Below are positions 4,998 to 6,724 of a stretch of 6,724 bases of DNA, one piece after another (position 1 is the stretch's first letter; each line of letters opens with the position of its first letter). Source of the stretch: an uncultured Streptococcus sp. (lineage in GTDB: Bacteria; Bacillota; Bacilli; Lactobacillales; Aerococcaceae); contig CAJZJI010000042.1 in assembly GCA_916049935.1 (NCBI GenBank), positions 1 to 6,724 of the forward strand, given 5' to 3'. The notes beneath the pieces are model-generated. The model saw only the letters and a list, made by a program, of their open reading frames with translations, was not told the DNA's origin and ran no database searches. Position numbers and translations under genes: made by a program.

Positions 4998-6481
4998 TAC
5001 TGAATTCCTCTCTTCACTTTATTGAATTTCAAGCGAATTTCTTCTAAATTCTCAATCGCACGACTTTCATAACGCGTTACAGGTTCTGAAGCCTTGATAA
5101 TGTCTTGTGCTTCTTTGCGACTTGAAATCACTCCAAGAGTTAGCATTTGTGACAAGATATTTCCAAGTGCACTCGCTTCTACCGGTCCTGTAATAACTGT
5201 ACGTCCTGTAAAGTCTGCTGTTAACTGGCAAAGCAATTTGTTTTGAATGCCTCCGCCGACCATTTGAACAGTTGTCATTTCGTGTTTTGTCAATTGTTCT
5301 AATTGAGTAATTGTTTCTAGATAAGTTAAAGCTAAACTTTCTAGAACGACACGAACGATTTGACCTTTCGTTTGCGGCACTTTTTGTCCACTCACTTTAC
5401 ACCATTCTTTAATTTTTGTTTCCATTTCTCCAGGAGAAGCGAAAACTGGGTCATTTGGATGAATCCAAGTTTGGTTATCCGTTACTTCTTCGGCTAATGT
5501 GACCATTTCGCCAAAGCCAACTTCTTCCCCTTGCAAGCGCCAGTCGCGTTGTAATTCTTGAATAATCCACATTCCTGTTGTGTTTTGTAAGAGACGATAT
5601 TTACCATCAAAACATCCTTCATTTGTAAGTCCCGAGGCAAATGCTTCATCCGTTACAACAGGCTCATCAGATTCTGTTCCAACAAGCGACCAAGTACCAC
5701 ATGAAATAAAGACAGTGCCTTTTTCATGTTCATATGGAATCGCAAGTACTGCAGCAGCTGTATCATGTCCAGCCCCTGCAATCACGTCAAACGGATCCAC
5801 TTTCAACTGTTGAGTGATGCGTGGTGATAATTGTCTTAAAACTTCACCATTCTTCGTTGGCGTTGTGAACCATTTACGCGGAATGTCTAAGCGTTCAAAT
5901 ACTTCTTCTGAGAAGTCTTGTGTGAAGATATCCAATAATCCACTTGTACTTGCAATCGTGTATTCATTTGAGAGTACACCTGAGAGTAAGTAGTTGATTA
6001 AATCTGGGATAAACAACACGCGTTGAACGATATTTCTTAATTGTGGTTTTTCTTGCAAATCTGAATAGATTTGTAAGACCGTATTAATGGTTGCAGGCTG
6101 CACACCTGTTTTTTGGAATAATTCTTTCTTCGAGATAGCGTTATAAAATGACTCCTCGTATCGACCCATTCGATTATCTCTGTAACAATGTGGTTGATAG
6201 AGCAAATCTCCATTTTGATCTAGATAGGCATAGTCTACTCCCCATGTATCAACAGAGATGGAACGAATCGGAATCGAATCTTTGGAAGCCTTCTTGATTC
6301 CTTGCTTAATTTCTCCAAACAAGTGCAACAAATTCCAATACAAACCATCATTAAGATTCACCGGTTCGTTTTTGAACCGATGAACCTCTGATAATTGGAG
6401 GGAGTGCCCGTCATAAATCGCCTGCATAACACGTCCTGAACTTGCGCCTAAATCAATGGCTAATAATTTAATCAAGCTCAT
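4997..6481 (-). CDS. rhaB: Rhamnulokinase-type FGGY sugar kinase
   Basis: FGGY-family carbohydrate kinase of 494 residues (E. coli RhaB is about 489). It phosphorylates L-rhamnulose, or possibly L-fuculose, at O-1 with ATP in the cytoplasm. The N-terminal ATPase motif LAIDLGASSGRVM (about 7-19) is nearly that of RhaB. Further RhaB-like blocks are SVDTWGVDYAYLDQNG (76-91), CYRDNRM (99-105), GAGHDTAAAVLAIP with the predicted catalytic base Asp240, SCGTWSLVGTES (260-271), TNEGCFDGKYRLLQNTTGMW (286-305), VGGGIQN (408-414) and GPVEASALGN (432-441). The ribosome binding site GGAGGAG lies 5 nt before the start at 6481. It follows the ABC binding protein by 30 nt. The odd point is its pairing with FucU rather than RhaM, so the true substrate may be L-fuculose; family membership is secure. 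Confidence 0.93.
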   Translation of the reverse strand: MSLIKLLAIDLGASSGRVMQAIYDGHSLQLSEVHRFKNEPVNLNDGLYWNLLHLFGEIKQGIKKASKDSIPIRSISVDTWGVDYAYLDQNGDLLYQPHCYRDNRMGRYEESFYNAISKKELFQKTGVQPATINTVLQIYSDLQEKPQLRNIVQRVLFIPDLINYLLSGVLSNEYTIASTSGLLDIFTQDFSEEVFERLDIPRKWFTTPTKNGEVLRQLSPRITQQLKVDPFDVIAGAGHDTAAAVLAIPYEHEKGTVFISCGTWSLVGTESDEPVVTDEAFASGLTNEGCFDGKYRLLQNTTGMWIIQELQRDWRLQGEEVGFGEMVTLAEEVTDNQTWIHPNDPVFASPGEMETKIKEWCKVSGQKVPQTKGQIVRVVLESLALTYLETITQLEQLTKHEMTTVQMVGGGIQNKLLCQLTADFTGRTVITGPVEASALGNILSQMLTLGVISSRKEAQDIIKASEPVTRYESRAIENLEEIRLKFNKVKRGIQ

Positions 6482-6511
6482 GTTTTCTCCTCCATTACTA
6501 ATCCCTATTTT

Positions 6512-6724
6512 TTATTCGTAAAGTAAAGCTTTGATTTCTTCGCTATCGATGTTCTTAGCGTCATACCATTTAGAACCAGTATCCACGTCTTTAACTGTTT
6601 CACCTTTAGCTGCAGCGATTGCTAATTTAACAGCTTGGTAACCAATTTGAACTGGGTCTTGAGTTACAGAACCAACGAAGATTCCTTTACGGATAGCATC
6701 TTGTTGTAATGCACCTGAGTCGAA
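6512..6724 (-). CDS. Sugar ABC transporter substrate-binding protein, C-terminus (partial)
   Basis: The last 70 codons of a protein that enters from the right edge and ends at a TAA at 6512-6514, in frame through to position 6724. The residues read FDSGALQQDAIRKGIFVGSV at the edge, then TQDPVQIGYQAVKLAIAAAKGE, a VDTGSKWYDAKNID segment and the ending SEEIKALLYE. The V-x-Q-D-P-x-x-I-G-Y-x-A-V-x-x-A pattern followed by KGE and VDTG-x-x-W is characteristic of the C-terminal lobe of RbsB-like periplasmic-binding-type proteins (Peripl_BP_4 group). In Gram-positives these are lipid-anchored outside the membrane; the anchor lies outside the window. Being 30 nt upstream of the kinase gene, it probably captures the L-6-deoxyhexose used by this operon. 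The rest of the transporter should be further right. Specificity cannot be read from the fragment. Confidence 0.88.
   Translation of the reverse strand, partial: FDSGALQQDAIRKGIFVGSVTQDPVQIGYQAVKLAIAAAKGETVKDVDTGSKWYDAKNIDSEEIKALLYE

Noticed and set aside
315..5813. Plus-strand open frames of 63-98 codons at 315, 2477, 2729, 2996, 3440, 4754 and 5580
   Set aside because: Each lies wholly or largely opposite a well-supported minus-strand gene, shows no recognisable domain and looks like an antisense shadow of its codon pattern.
6362..6379. Hairpin CGGTTC/GAACCG with a 6-nt loop inside the kinase gene
   Set aside because: It lies within a conserved coding stretch (RFKNEPV) near the N-terminus, has a 6-bp stem and no T-run; most likely a coincidence of codons.
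1..6724. CRISPR array, insertion sequence, tRNA or rRNA genes
   Set aside because: No regularly spaced repeats, transposase-like frames, terminal inverted repeats or tRNA-like folds were seen; genes occupy nearly all of the window.

Overview
The window is a stretch of low-GC Gram-positive DNA, most likely from a Lactobacillales-type member of the Bacillota. The grounds are the AT-rich base composition, strong AGGAGG-type ribosome binding sites, CcpA-like cre sites, mannose-family PTS genes and a YajC-type membrane protein. The genus cannot be fixed from this sequence. Every convincing gene lies on the minus strand, so the window reads biologically from right to left. It is a carbohydrate-uptake and catabolism region with three transcription units.

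Unit 1 (about 6724 down to 3394, entering from outside the window) holds the C-terminus of an RbsB-like sugar ABC transporter binding protein, a rhamnulokinase-type sugar kinase (rhaB), a FucU-type mutarotase and an iron-dependent FucO-type lactaldehyde reductase. The genes are tightly packed: 30 nt, a 1-nt TAATG overlap, then 29 nt. The unit ends in a long hairpin terminator at 3314-3362. Together these genes outline catabolism of an L-6-deoxyhexose (L-fucose or L-rhamnose): ABC uptake, anomer interconversion, kinase step, then reduction of the L-lactaldehyde released by an aldolase. The isomerase and aldolase are not in the window.

Unit 2 (3215 down to 1997) has its own promoter with an upstream cre-like box. 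It encodes a mannose-family PTS EIIA, a YajC-like protein whose start overlaps the EIIA stop (TAATG), and an unrecognised protein with about four membrane segments. It ends in a clear intrinsic terminator at 1961-1987.

Unit 3 (1706 down past position 1) has a good sigma-A promoter (TTTACA, 17 nt, TGTAAT) and a cre-like box just downstream of the likely transcription start. It encodes EIIB, EIIC and the N-terminal half of EIID of the mannose/sorbose/N-acetylgalactosamine PTS family. Units 2 and 3 together provide a complete PTS permease (EIIA, EIIB, EIIC, EIID), split over two transcripts that probably share a regulator. A YajC protein beside a mannose-family PTS resembles, from memory, glycosaminoglycan-disaccharide PTS loci of streptococci, so an amino-sugar or uronic-acid disaccharide is a plausible substrate. 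No polysaccharide lyase or glycosidase is visible here to confirm it.

The least explained parts are the accessory membrane pair (YajC-like protein plus the four-segment protein) inserted between EIIA and EIIB, and the mixed fucose/rhamnose gene set of unit 1.
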